A DNA stretch of 64,000 nt from Brachynemurus nebulosus (Eukaryota; Arthropoda; Insecta; Neuroptera; Myrmeleontidae). Location: the NCBI GenBank assembly GCA_035578155.1, contig JAPWDM010000001.1, positions 10,329,543-10,393,542 on the forward strand. The letters run 5' to 3'. Within the stretch, counting starts at the first letter, position 1, and every line of letters starts with the position of its first letter. A program made the position numbers and the translations under genes. Under the pieces are notes generated by a model. It saw only the letters and a list, made by a program, of their open reading frames with translations. It was not told the origin of the DNA and ran no database searches. Shown piece after piece: positions 1 through 11,342 of the stretch.

Positions 1-872
1 CTGAGAACAACTGCATGAGTGAAATTCGCATCTTCTTCAGAGACTTTAGGGGCATTACATCTCTAAATTTTAGGAAGTCGTCTCTTGATTCTCCCCCGAT
101 ATTAAATTTTATTTTCAGCTTCGTTTTATTTTAATTTATGTGTTCAAATGCTTTGTGTGCGTCTTATTTATTACCCATACCCTGTTCCAGCTGGTCTGGC
201 AGGGTACTTTTAGTATTGTCGTTATGCCACTAAGGGCCTTTTACACTCTTAGTGGTACTGTTGTTATTTATACTTGTTGTGTTGTTTTGTTATTGTTTTT
301 TAACGATGTATCACCGAGACCTCTTTACATCCGAGGTGGTACATCATTTGTTTTTATTTATCTGTGATATCTTGTTATGCCGCTGTGGGCTTGTTGTTAT
401 GGCTCCACAGCGGTATTGTTTTAACCAGCAGTTTTATTGCGTCGCTGGTCGGCCTGTAGCCTCCCAGCGACGTAATAAGTATTGTCTGTGATTTTTTACT
501 GTGATATTTATCTGTGATACTTAGTGATTGTCTAGTCAGGTTTCTCCACTCCGAAGCCTCTTGGACCTCGGAGGGAGTCCCAGCGATGGCTTCCAGGCCT
601 TGGTGACCGGACGCTTTGTCTAGTACTTATCGTACCGTCACCAAGGATTGTTCGCTCTTTTTAAGCCCTTGGATGGCAGTTCTCGTCGTTGGATTTTATA
701 TGTGTATGTTTGTCCGTTGTCTAGTGCATTTATGTGTTCCTGTCTGTTTTGTGTATGTTTTTATCTTTATCGTCTATGACGGCGCATGCCCTTGGTAGGC
801 GATGCCGCCGGGTGCTGCTGACCGCGCCATCCACCGGCAGCAGTACCCCAATTTTAATTAGAAAAAAAAAAA
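1..872 (+). mobile_element. hairpin-array 3' end of a probable retroelement, poly(A)-tailed
   Basis: This block is less AT-rich than the rest and contains no convincing ORF. It holds successive inverted repeats: 178-184/200-206, 227-234/248-255, 305-315/335-345 (11 bp), 380-388/405-413 (9 bp), 440-448/464-472 (9 bp), 549-554/568-573, 598-607/637-646 (10 bp) and 811-820/838-847. An uninterrupted A-tract follows at 862-872, and ordinary AT-rich sequence begins right after it. A structured RNA followed by poly(A) suggests the 3' untranslated end of a non-LTR retrotransposon or other retroposed RNA transcribed left to right. The 5' part, and therefore the protein, lies outside the window, so the family is not identified. 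Confidence 0.45.
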
Positions 873-2322
873 TGCATGAGTTAAAAAGGCGCTTACCTAG
901 TGTGGACTCAAATGCACTCAGTAGAATTTCATAAAATAATTTTTGTTTTATTCAAAAATCTTTCCTTCACACTTCACACAGGCTTAGGACTGCCAGTTCA
1001 ATTAAATACTATCAAAATCAAATTTTATTAGTACTTAATATTACTGGCGTGTTTAAAAGATTTCAAGACGGACCAACAGACAAAATTAAATTAATACTAA
1101 CTAGCTGCGACCCGCGGTGTCACTCGCATAAAATTATCTGAATTATAGGTACAATTTATAGGTCAATTCAATCATATATTCCAAAATTCTGTACAAAATC
1201 AATTATTTATAGCAAATGACCCTGCTCGCCCAATGACTATCACAACTATGCACAACTATCTTGATATTTTATTAGCATGGGTAATTTCCGCACCGTAAGA
1301 ACTTAGTATGGGTACCTATACCAGCAGTTTTAGAATTGTTTCTATTTTAGGCCCTTCATGGCACCAAGGCCCCGGAAAATCATTTTAACGTCACTTTCAT
1401 CTTTCGCAGATCTTGGTACAATACAAAATTTTATACAGTAATGGATCTATACTGTGGTGAATTTAGTTCAGTAAATAAAAATACTTAATTATATAATTTA
1501 AAAATTTAATTGAGCAATTAGAATAAAATTTTAACATATTTAAGGAACAAAGTTACAATTTTCTACTGAAAAGTATTTTGAAATAGCTATTACTTACTCA
1601 ATTAAGTTATGATGTTAATAAGTGTGCTATGACTAACTTTAGTATTATAATAATTATATTATTCAGTTTTTTTTGTCCACAGTCTTTTTGATGTTATAAA
1701 ATGATGTTTATAAAAATGTTATACTTTTATTTTAATATCTAATATTATGTGAAATTTCTAAAAAGTATCCAGATAATTTACAATGATGACGCATACCATG
1801 TCGGTGCATATCATAAATGGTCCTAATAATGGCATTTTTTGACAACTGAATCGCAGTCGGTAGTTTTGGGACATTCTTTTTTTGCGTTCCTTAGGCTCAG
1901 CTGGTTTTTTTGCCACTTGAACTGTTCTTGCAATTGAAGATATACTTAAATCTAATGCTGAGGCTACTCTTTAAAACCGCGCAATATTGTATTTAATTAA
2001 AATGTTAAAATTAATCATGAGTGTTACTTAATAAATTAACACTATGAGGCCCGAGCACTTTCACAGTAAACTTCCCCGGAAGCCGACAATATTTTTAAAT
2101 AAATTTATGTAAACAAGTACATAAAATGATTCCACAGAACACTAATGCTTCAACATGTACGTGTTAGGCAGGTCAAAAAATGAGTACATACATAGTTATT
2201 ATTTTTGATAAAATACACATATACATACAAACATACAATACACACATTCATACGTATGTGAATACAAATATTATTTGTAAATAAAAGATGCAGCCTAGAT
2301 ATTTTGATAATAAAACATATTG

Positions 2323-2323
<1 letters not shown>
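873..2323. other. AT-rich, no gene seen
   Basis: No coding region recognised. Around 1100-1130 there is a short stretch (GCGACCCGCGG followed by TCACTCGCAT) resembling the start of a repeat seen again near 35470, so part of this is probably an old repeat. Confidence 0.5.

Positions 2324-2401
<78 letters not shown>
2324..2401. repeat. (AT)n microsatellite
   Basis: About 39 uninterrupted AT dinucleotides, followed by a short TTTA run. Confidence 0.98.
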
Positions 2402-2404
<3 letters not shown>

Positions 2405-4534
2405 TTATTTATACATATGTATAAAAAATGAAAAGTGTCCGGTACATAGTACCTAATAAATTATTTTTATTAGAATAACATAAAATCCTTTTTATAAGTA
2501 TGTATTTTTAAGTGTTTTGTTTATTATTCTAAATATTGATCGCGGTCGGCCTCTGAGGATGTTTTGTTTGGTTTCGGATGCCGAAGCCATGGGACTGAAA
2601 GTGTTAATATATTTGCAAAAATTTTATATTTACCTCTTGTACGGCAGTTAAAGGAATCAAAGGACCACCATTTTGCAATTCTAAAGTAAAATAGTTTATG
2701 AATTTTAAAATCACGGAATTCATTTCCTCATAAATGACTTTAGATTTCGGCATTTTCGAAAACGAGATAATATTCGCTAGATAGCAATCACTAGATAACA
2801 AAACTCTTCAACAAAAATTTGAACAGTGTACTTGATATACTTTTCTTGTTAGCGTAAACAATCACACCACTGGAAGATTTCAAATGTTTCGAAGCATAGT
2901 ACAGTAAGGCTCACACAAATAGTTCAAAATTATAACTGTTTAATTGCAAATAAATTAACCAAATGTTTCAATCGTAGTTAAACTTTTTTTTATCAATAAT
3001 AGCTTATATTTGTTTTCTGACCCACAGCCCGCTATTGCCAGGGATACAAATAATTTTGACTACATAAAGGTTAATTATTAAACATGATAGGTACATTTAA
3101 AGCACCTAATTTTCGTCAGGTTATTATATTTATTTTTAAGTTTAAAAAAAAATTAATAAAATTTAATAAAATATAACAAAATGGAATTTTGAGATAATCT
3201 TTTTATAATTAACTTGACTTCGCTTGGTATAAAATTGTTTGGAAATTTATATCTATATTTTATGTTTTTGAAAATATCTTTTCGTATTAGAGGTATACAT
3301 TTCCAATGCAAATGTAACTCCCCATGCAGGTGATTTTAGTGGATCGTATCATCATTCTAGAATTTGAATTAACCCATTTCTTTAAACTTTAAATAATTTA
3401 TTTAGCTATCTTCTACTAAAAGTATTCATTCAAAAAATTCACCATCAAAAAACATTATTAAAGTTAAAAAAGACAAAATATTAATTGGCGAACCGGATTA
3501 AAAACAGCAGGTGGGTCAGATCTGGCCCGCCGACCGTAGTTTTCTGACGTCTGACGGGTTAGCAAATTAATGTGCTATTAGAGCTTCTACTAACAAAAAT
3601 GAACAGCAATTAAAAAAAAGTCTGAAATTTAATTTCGTAAATAACAGTTAATCTGACCGTAATTCTTTAAGGACATAAAGTTTAATTACTATATAATTAT
3701 AATAGTATTATAGTAACCCATATATTAAAACCCAGATATTAAAAGCCCACAAACTTAAATATGGCATGTTCATATTATTCTAGTGGTTTTGACAAAGAGA
3801 CTAATTATTTATAAATTTTATAATACGCGAAAGGTTAAACTTATGATTAAACAGATGCGTATGATATAATATCACCAATAAAACCCGCAAAATATTAAAT
3901 TTATATCCAAAAAACCTTTAAAAAACAATCAGTAAATTCCAAGTACATAATATATTTATTACTTATAGTGAAAACAACGACAACTGAAAATAACTCATTC
4001 ACATTAATTTATGTATCAGACAACCTCGTAATATAACTATCTCTCACAAGATCTACTATCTAATATATTGAAATAGGATAGTAGAAATTATAATAACTTT
4101 TATATATGTTACAAAATTTTATTTTTGAAATGAGTCATTTTCAGTTCTTATAAATAAGATTATATTTAAAATGCAGTGCATTACTAATCTATATACACAA
4201 TACACATATCATAAAATTGTAACGAGACCGTATCTGTACTTGGAATGTTTTTGGAAAATTGTAGGTACTGATACTGTAGATAGTTGGCGATTTAGATACC
4301 AATATATTATATATACTATACTAAACATATAATATATATTTCTCACTGATTTTATACCAACGCTTCACGCAAACGACGTCCCGAGTACAGATAGTAATAA
4401 TTTTTCAATACCTTGTTTTGATGTAATGTTCTTATTTTAAAATTATTTATTTTTTGAGCTTATTATACTTTTTCATTTGAGCTGGTAGTGTACTGCTAAA
4501 TATATTTTAAATTTTTATTTTATTATTTTATTCA
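2402..4534. other. AT-rich, no gene seen
   Basis: No supported gene. A GC-richer patch near 3505-3560 and an inverted-looking patch near 3020-3045 could be ends of an old hAT-type element, but no target duplication was found. Confidence 0.45.
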
Positions 4535-4539
4535 AATGT

Positions 4540-4650
4540 TTTAATGAACTTCCAAATGAAAAATTCAGCTACTACTGCCACTGTCATGCTGTCATGGAAG
4601 ACTTGAGCTCGGGACTATAATAGAAATTTATTTTGAGGTCACCAGAAAAT
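4540..4650 (+). repeat. dispersed family B, partial copy
   Basis: Shares an ordered series of words with the copies near 40.2 kb and 46.7 kb: CAGCTAYTAC, CACTGTCATG, GAGCTCGGGACTAT or CCGGGACTAT, TAGAAATTTATTTTGAGGT. The copy is interrupted by the (AT)n array that follows. Confidence 0.7.
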
Positions 4651-4667
4651 GATGCCGATTCGTTAAA

Positions 4668-4669
<2 letters not shown>

Positions 4670-4756
<87 letters not shown>
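4670..4756. repeat. (AT)n microsatellite
   Basis: About 43 AT units with a single G interruption near 4717. It directly abuts family B on the left. The right flank starts GGTGTTTCATTAATAATTGG, which looks like an element boundary. Confidence 0.97.
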
Positions 4757-4758
<2 letters not shown>

Positions 4759-5491
4759 TGTTTCATTAATAATTGGAAATATTTAAATTGAGGATTCCTG
4801 GGCTCAGAATATGAAGATTCAACCCCAATCACTTAGATAAAATTGCTCTTTACTAAGCTACGAGTGTTTTATTTAAAAATTTAATAACTATTTTTTCCCA
4901 GTACTTTAAAACTATTTGACGAATCTCTATCATACTTGGCAGGATGTGTAGGTACCGTAAACCATACTAAACTATGTTAAATAAGATTTTCTAACTACTG
5001 TCACAAATATTCGATTCATTAATACTTTCTGTATAAAGAACATATCAACATTTTATTAATGTTTAAATCATAGAACACTAGAAGCCAACTAATATAAAAA
5101 AAGTGTAATTCGCTTGGAGTCATTTGTATGCCAGTCACAGCTTAAGGCAAGTAGTCAGTCAGTGTCCGTCGCCGAACACACACTGCATTGTGTTAACAAT
5201 GAACACCATTGTTACTTAAATTGGACAGCTTGGTCTGTCCCATAATACGTGTGTTGTGGTGGTATGTGTGAGTACGCACACAAAGCCAAACAACAAACTA
5301 ACACAATTGCAAGCTGTTTGTACCTACACGATATGGTGGGGGAGATTTTACGTCACAAACTCATTACAAGTGGAACAGAGACATAGACCACCTAGTTTGT
5401 CCCCTTGGTTTAAATACAATTTGTATAGAACATCGACTGGCAATTGAGCTTTTTCATAAATACAAAATAAGAATACCTATACAGTATCAAG
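4757..5491. other. no gene seen
   Basis: Mixed sequence, moderately GC-richer at 5110-5300, with a CAGTCAGTCAGT run near 5150. No ORF resembles a known protein. Confidence 0.4.
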
Positions 5492-5494
5492 TAA

Positions 5495-5818
5495 GGCCGG
5501 GCATACACGTTACGGTATACCTGCGCAGATAAACGTGTGCAGGTAAACTGTACAGGCAACGAGCTCACACACGTTACAGTATACCGGAGAGGTATACCTG
5601 TACATGTAAACTGCACAGATTTTACTCATGATTACTCATGACGCTTACTGTGAAAGCGTATAAACAATTGAAATCAAACCTGTGTAGGTGTTGTTTGACT
5701 CACATACACGCTGCGGTATACATACCTGCGCAGGTAGAAAATACTGATTTTCAATTACCGCTGCAGTTTACCTGTACAGGTATACCTCTCCGGTATACCG
5801 TAACGTGTATGCCGGGCC
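5495..5818. mobile_element. PIF/Harbinger-type MITE with TAA duplication
   Basis: Terminal inverted repeats begin GGCCGGGCATACACGTTACG on the left and GGCCCGGCATACACGTTACG on the complement of the right end. They match for about 27 bp with one mismatch. The element is 324 bp and is flanked by TAA at 5492-5494 and 5819-5821. A 3-bp TWA duplication with GGSCC-type ends is the classic PIF/Harbinger signature. The interior is full of further palindromic words (GGTATACC, CAGGTAAACTG). There is no ORF, so it is non-autonomous. Confidence 0.85.
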
Positions 5819-5821
5819 TAA

Positions 5822-6149
5822 CAATTTTAGCTTAATGATTTAACAATTATGTACTTCTTGTGTTATCAAGAAGTGTTAAATAACATTTAATAATATATCT
5901 CTAGTGAAAAAGATAACAACATCAATAACAAATATTCAGTAATTTAAAGGAAGACGTTGTAACAGAATAAATTCTTATTTATAATTTTTTAAGTTTCTCG
6001 CTCTATGGGTTATTCTCCCAGGGCAAAATGTAGAAAAAAATATTATTCATTTGTTCTTTGGATTCAATGTTTAATAGTTTTAGATGATTGTTATTTTGAG
6101 TAATATCTTACAATGTGTATTTGGCTATGTAGTGAATTCGGTATGATTG
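5822..6149. other. AT-rich spacer, no gene seen
   Basis: Nothing recognised. Confidence 0.5.
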
Positions 6150-6318
6150 GACAGGGCACACTCTGTCAAGAAGTGATAGCACACTCTGTCAAAAAGTGAT
6201 ACAAATTGTCTGCTTTATCTGTGTTACAAATATATGCTTGCCTAATATCTTAATATTTATCATTTTACTGAAACTTGACGGCTATTGGGTCAATGACGGT
6301 TACTGGTGCTCTTACCTT
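6150..6318 (-). repeat. terminal fragment of the pogo-like family of 36.4-38.2 kb
   Basis: Read on the minus strand, 6318 downward matches the left end of the 36408-38157 element: AGGTAAGAGCACCAGTAACC, then two copies of the 13-bp core, then a shared stretch including AAACTTGACGGCTATTGGGT (plus strand) and ATATGCTTGCCTAATATCTT. No second terminal repeat is present nearby, so this is a truncated copy or a remnant. The left part (6150-6200) holds a short tandem repeat of GCACACTCTGTCAARAAGTG. Confidence 0.75.
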
Positions 6319-7419
6319 TTATATATATATATATAAGGTTTGCGAATCGGTATGATTTTCGGTTTCTGGTGAAAAATTTCAAGCATAGTCCTGAGGTCAA
6401 GTTTCATGACAGTTGTTGTAACAGCTAAATTTTCCTTTCGGAAATTCGTTAAAATAGTTGAATTGCCTTAAATAAACTAATTCTAAAACTACTTAGAAGT
6501 ACATTACTAGGTCAAGTGAAAAAGTACGCTAAACTCAAAAAGTAAGCATTTTTAAAATAAAATGTGAGTGAGTTGTTGTTGATAAAAAAAAATTAGATAA
6601 GACTGGAAAGTTTGGTTGATTTGTTTGTGATTAAATAACTATAATTCATAACTATTTGATCCACTTGCACAGTAAAATTTAATTAATAGTTTACCATTAC
6701 GTTGAGCCTTACTGTCCAATATTCAAAATAATTGAAAATCTTATTAAGAGCAACTTTTGGCAGACAACTCATTATAATTACGTCTTCTTCTGGAGTGTTA
6801 TTAAAAATAGGTAACGGCGTAAGTCGCATCTTGATATTGTAAGTTATTTATATTGTTATCATTCATATTTCAATTGTTTTTTTTTTTTTTTTTTAAATTA
6901 GGTTGGATTAAATTATTATATTATCTTTTTCTAATTCGTAATGTTGAATCGAGACGGAATTTTTGAAGGAGTATTAAAAGTTTTGTATTCAATTATTGGC
7001 TTAAAATCCATATGACGTGACTCTGAAGGGTTGTGCTAATTTATTACGTCATTGTCTAAATATAAAAATTCAACTGTACTAAAGTTTGCATACACAGTTT
7101 TCACTTTTTCAATTTCCATTTTTATTGAAAACTATATTTTTTTTCTTTATATGTATACAGTAAGCCTGAGGATGAAACTTTATATTTCGAAACGTCGCAA
7201 AATACATAATTAATTTGGTGATTTTCTCTTCACCTCTATCCTCTAACGTCTAACTATTGAACAATATCGCCTAACTTCTCTTTCTGATATTACATAAAAA
7301 CCCTTCGCACTCGATGGGCGCCGCCACGGCGACACAATAAATATTTATTCCACTCGTTAGGCGCCGCAGCGGTGCCATAAACAATAGGTACGTATTTTAT
7401 TATTTACAACACGCTAGGG
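6319..7419. other. AT-rich, no gene seen
   Basis: Contains a short (AT)n run (6319-6336), a T-tract near 6880-6895 and, at 7164-7200, a CTGAGGA - stem - GAAACG motif discussed in the findings. No coding region recognised. Confidence 0.45.
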
Positions 7420-7429
7420 GACCTAAGGC

Positions 7430-7650
7430 CCGATTTACATTAACGCTCCGCTCTCAGTACGATATCACTCCGCTCCCAGTTCGATAAAATATTCTTACAT
7501 AATAAATAATGAGTGTATTCCCATTATCGCTCTGATATTGGTCCGATATCAGTCACGGTTCGCTCTCGCTTCAATACCGCTCCAATACCAATACCACTGA
7601 GATAATATTTTATCGGAGCGATATCAGACCCTATATCGATAGTGTGAACA
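7430..7650. repeat. inverted-repeat-rich block, possible decayed MITE
   Basis: Starts after TAA with GGCCCGATTTACATTAACGC, similar in style to the Harbinger-type end at 5495. It contains many variants of CGATATC/GCTCCG and an inverted pair GATAAAATATT (about 7480) / AATATTTTATC (about 7610). The right terminus is not convincing, so boundaries are approximate. Confidence 0.4.
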
Positions 7651-9015
7651 TGTTTTGATTCCAATTCGCTCTGTTTCTCACTCAGCCTTCTTCATTTATT
7701 TGAAAATTATTATATTAGGAAAACATGATACAACACAACGACGCGACGTCTTGCTACAATACATTATGATACATACTACTAATTAACTAATAGATATATT
7801 GTATTATGATATTATGTTCTCCTAATACAATAGTGTTTGCAGCGTTATAAAACTACTGTCGAGTAGCTGAGTACCCATACTAAAAATTGGTTCAAGTGCA
7901 AAGGGTTAAATATACTCAACAAAACTGACAAGTAAAGGTCCCGAGGGCGGATCTATCGATTTTGATGAAACTTAGATATGTTGTAGAACGCTAAAAACTA
8001 AGCGATACGAATGTTTTTTACCGGCAGAAAAACGGTTTGACGGAGTGAAATTGCCCTTCAAAAATTGACGTTAAATTTAATTTTTCAAATATCTCGAAAA
8101 GGATAAGAGATAGAGCAAAAGACTTTTTCTTTTCATATTTCTCATAATTTTAATCCAGACTACTCACTTTCTTTTATTTTTATCTAGTAGGTGTTCAGTT
8201 TACAAGATCTATTACCATTGCAAAATAATGCACTATATTACTTTAACAAATAAATGAGCGTGTCCATTTTGGCATAAGAATAACATTGGACAAACAATGG
8301 ATTTTAAATACAGTAAGGACTTTTACGGTTCAAAGACCGTCGTATTCTTTTTAAAAGTCTTTACTAACGATATCCCACACGACAGGGTATGTATTTACGT
8401 TAAAGCAAGAACCACCAATACTTAAACAAAAAAAATATTATTCAAACACCCTACATCACCCTACTGGTGACAGTGGTACATACACGTCGCGTGAAAAATC
8501 ACTGAGCCGAATAAAACTTTCTGAATTTTCTCATTATTTTATTATTGTTATTTTAACGAAACAATCTTGTGTGTGTGTGTGTGTGTGTGTGTGTGTCGTA
8601 ATCAACTTGTTGGGTTTCCGCCAAAACCATACGCTACAACCACCCCCACATGTCATATACCTTATTGTTACAAATGTATCGTATTTATATTATTTAGTTT
8701 TTATAGCTATTACATACAATTTAAGAGGTTTTCCTTGTTTAATCATTCAGCAGAACATTGTCTGCCAACAAACTTACATACATATGTATGTATCCTCTAG
8801 ATGTGGTACCACGAAGGCTGTAGAATGTGGAACATGCGACTGCGACGTTTTTATGACTATATTTTATATTGCCTCGAACGATACACGTTATTACCACATT
8901 ATTACCATTGTTAATTTATATGCCTATTCGTCCATATGTATTATGTACGAATGGAAAATTCACATAATATAATAACAGCCCCGGCAGCCAATGTTAGGCG
9001 GATACCAGTAAATGT
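7651..9015. other. AT-rich, no gene seen
   Basis: Holds a small imperfect hairpin around 8311-8369 (AGTAAGGACTTTT / AAAAGTCTTTACT) and the GT microsatellite. The reading frames here are low complexity and unlike known proteins. Confidence 0.45.
8568..8596. repeat. (TG)n microsatellite
   Basis: About 14 TG units. Confidence 0.97.
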
Positions 9016-9019
9016 TTAA

Positions 9020-10379
9020 GGGGGACCACTAGTGTGACCGCCTGAAAAAAGCTGATTTTTAGGAAATTTTTTTAAAGAAAAATACTGTATGGAATGTTTT
9101 AATATTTTAAGGATATATTCGTTGATATACTGGGTGTCCCGGCCGGATGGATGTATACATACGATTTACATGTTAATTTTTAACATTGAATTCCCATAAA
9201 GAAAAAATTATGTCACAAGAGTGTTTTGGATAAACATATTCCTATTTTTGGCAATTTTCTTTTATAAAATAATTTTTTCCACCAAATTATCTGCACTATT
9301 TCTTCAATAAAATATTTTTTTGGTATTTTTATTATTTTAATATTTATTTTCAAGAAAATAAAAAAATGCCTTTTTGAATTTACGGCAGATGACACAAATA
9401 TTTTTTATGTAAAAGTGTGAATTGCTTAAAAATTGCGACATTCATTTCTTTATTTTACTGCATTATTATTGTTAAAGCTATAGTATCAGTAGTTATAATA
9501 TTAAATTAGTATTATTAGTTTGCTCGAAGCACTCTTGTGACATAACTTTTTCCTTATGGGAATCCAGTGTTAAAAATTAACATGTATATCGTATGTATAC
9601 ATCCAAATAGAACACCTAGTATAATAAATGCATGATAAAATTTTTGGACCAAAAAACTGAAAATTCAGTGAGTTATTCGCGATCTCCCAAGGCTCCAAAA
9701 GAAAAAGTTCCCTCACTGCTGCAGTGATAGCGACCTCCACAGTGCCTGAAATCGAAAAAACTAAAAAGCCTATTAAACTAGAAGGTATTGCCCGTGCCGT
9801 GAACCTCAATCGAAAAAAAAAGTTGAAATTTAACAAAATGGCGGAGTTTTTAAAAAAAGTTTCAAATTTTGCGCGAAAATTTGGTGATGATTTTTAGCCT
9901 GAAAAAATTACATTTTTTATTCGATCGGAAAACTGGAGGTTCATGGCACGAAGAAACATATATAAAAGAAGCTGCAATAAGAATCAAATCGAGCAGTTAT
10001 AACTGCAGCAAATTTGAAAAATGTAGTTTTTCTTTACTTTACCTTTTAGTTTTAATCACTGAGAATTTTTAAATTATTTACGATGTACTCGTCATAGTAA
10101 AACTAGATGAGTCGTTTAAATGTGCCAGGGTTTAGCTGCTCCACAACATGTGACTAGCAACCACGTCCAGAAACTCCCAAACTATCAACCTTCATACATT
10201 TTTCAATACCTCAAAGATAACAATGAAAATCAGAATCCGCTCTTCAGATGGTTGTAACTCAAAAACTATTTGAGATATGCACTTGAAATTTTAGTATGTT
10301 ATTTTTAAAGGAATAGACTATCGAAACATGCGAAAAAAAATTTCCCAATTCTTTTAAAATGTCACACTAGTGGTCCCCC
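9020..10379. mobile_element. TTAA-type TIR element, 1.36 kb, non-autonomous
   Basis: The left end reads TTAA then GGGGGACCACTAGTGTGAC. The right end is its exact complement (GTCACACTAGTGGTCCCCC) followed by TCAA, one base from TTAA. Nineteen-bp terminal repeats and a TTAA target fit the piggyBac group, but no transposase is encoded. A related left end (TTAA, GGGGGACCACTAGGGTGAC) recurs at 31403. The interior includes a second, nested inverted-repeat structure. No reading frame inside resembles a known protein. Confidence 0.7.
9125..9627. repeat. nested foldback with about 110-bp arms
   Basis: Arms 9149-9235 and 9518-9604 are about 90% complementary over 87 bp (key words GGATGTATACATACGAT, ACATGTTAATTTTTAACA, TTATGTCACAAGAGTG). 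Weaker pairing (ATACTRGGTGT) extends outward to about 9125 and 9627. The loop is about 280 bp. No clear target duplication was found. It may be a MITE inserted in the larger TTAA element or part of that element's interior. Confidence 0.75.
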
Positions 10380-10638
10380 TCAATTCGATTTAAATATCTA
10401 AAATTTTATATCATTAAAAACCATTTATTTGCACAAAAAAAAAAAAAAAAAAAAATACAAAAAAATTAAGTTAGTTCTTCACCGATATGTTCTAAAATTC
10501 AGTGTAAACTTGCTAATCCCTTAAATTTTATTATACGCTGGCTTAACATTCGGCTCCAGACTATAATGAGGAGTGGACAAAATTATTTTTACGGGGCCCT
10601 CTCTAATATTCACTTTGAAATTTCTTCCTTTAAATTAT

Positions 10639-11079
10639 CAAAAAGGAATCGACTTCCTGCAAAGTAAATCAATTGTAGACCAAACAATAACATAGATCTA
10701 CATGTCAAAAATAATAAAAACAATCAAAAAAGTCAAGAATGTGCGTTAAATCTGACATGTTTCGGCATTCAAGCCATTATCAGAGTAGTAAAGGAGTAGT
10801 AAAGTATCAAAAAGAAGTAAAGGAATTAAGAAAGTTAAGAAAATTTGTCAGATGTATCAAAGTAACAGAAAGATAAGGTACCATACCCAAAGAAAGTATG
10901 GAGTAGACATAAGCCGCCAAAATAAGAAAATTCTGTAGATTTTCGACCGGAACAATTAATTCGACGAAAAAATAAATTCAAAAAATATACACAAAGACAT
11001 AGTTGTACACAATTTTTAATAAAGTATTATTTATAAAAAACTTTAAAAAATTTACTTTGCAGAAAGTCGATTCCTTTTT
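10639..11079. repeat. inverted repeat, about 30-bp arms
   Basis: 10639-10669 and 11050-11079 are complementary with about one mismatch (core AAAAAGGAATCGACTT then CTGCAAAGTAAAT). They enclose about 380 bp of AT-rich DNA that includes a minus-strand CTGATAA - stem - GAAAC motif (10784 to 10762). Probably a MITE; no target duplication confirmed. Confidence 0.6.
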
Positions 11080-11269
11080 CATTATTTATAAAATTTACCT
11101 GCAGTTGGAATAACGCCAAAGTTTTCTTCCTTTGAGATTAGACGACGGGAAAAAAAAACACCCTCTTTTAGGAGGCCCTCCTTCCCAAAACTTTCCAAAA
11201 AAGTCTTCCATCTAAAAATTAAGTAGCGAGCAAAAAAAAAAATCAGTAATCGGCAGTACCCTTAATCAA

Positions 11270-11342
11270 ATTCTGCCAGTTTTCTTACGCACGCGAAGCC
11301 GTAGGCGGTCGTCCACTTCGCCTACGCTTTGCGCCACCTCTG
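11270..11342 (-). repeat. single hAT-type terminus related to the 30.7-kb element
   Basis: Read on the minus strand from 11342 it starts CAGAGGTGGCGCAAAGCGTA, followed by an internal hairpin (GTAGGCG ... CGCCTAC). It resembles the termini of the hAT element at 30670-31278 (CAGACGCGGCGTAAAGG). The opposite end was not identified. Confidence 0.5.

Noticed and set aside
2990..3560. hAT-type element from opposed GC-rich patches
   Set aside because: Similar words in opposite orientation, but no defined ends or 8-bp duplication could be found.
4584..4832. Open frames made of alternating Tyr-Ile across the (AT)n arrays (also 33800-34177)
   Set aside because: They are translations of the microsatellites and have no other coding signal.
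5140..5180. LINE 5' end from a CAGTCAGTCAGT run
   Set aside because: No downstream promoter element at the expected distance and no ORF follows.
8567..8972. A 133-aa frame starting in the (TG)n repeat
   Set aside because: The start is the microsatellite and the remainder has no known domain.
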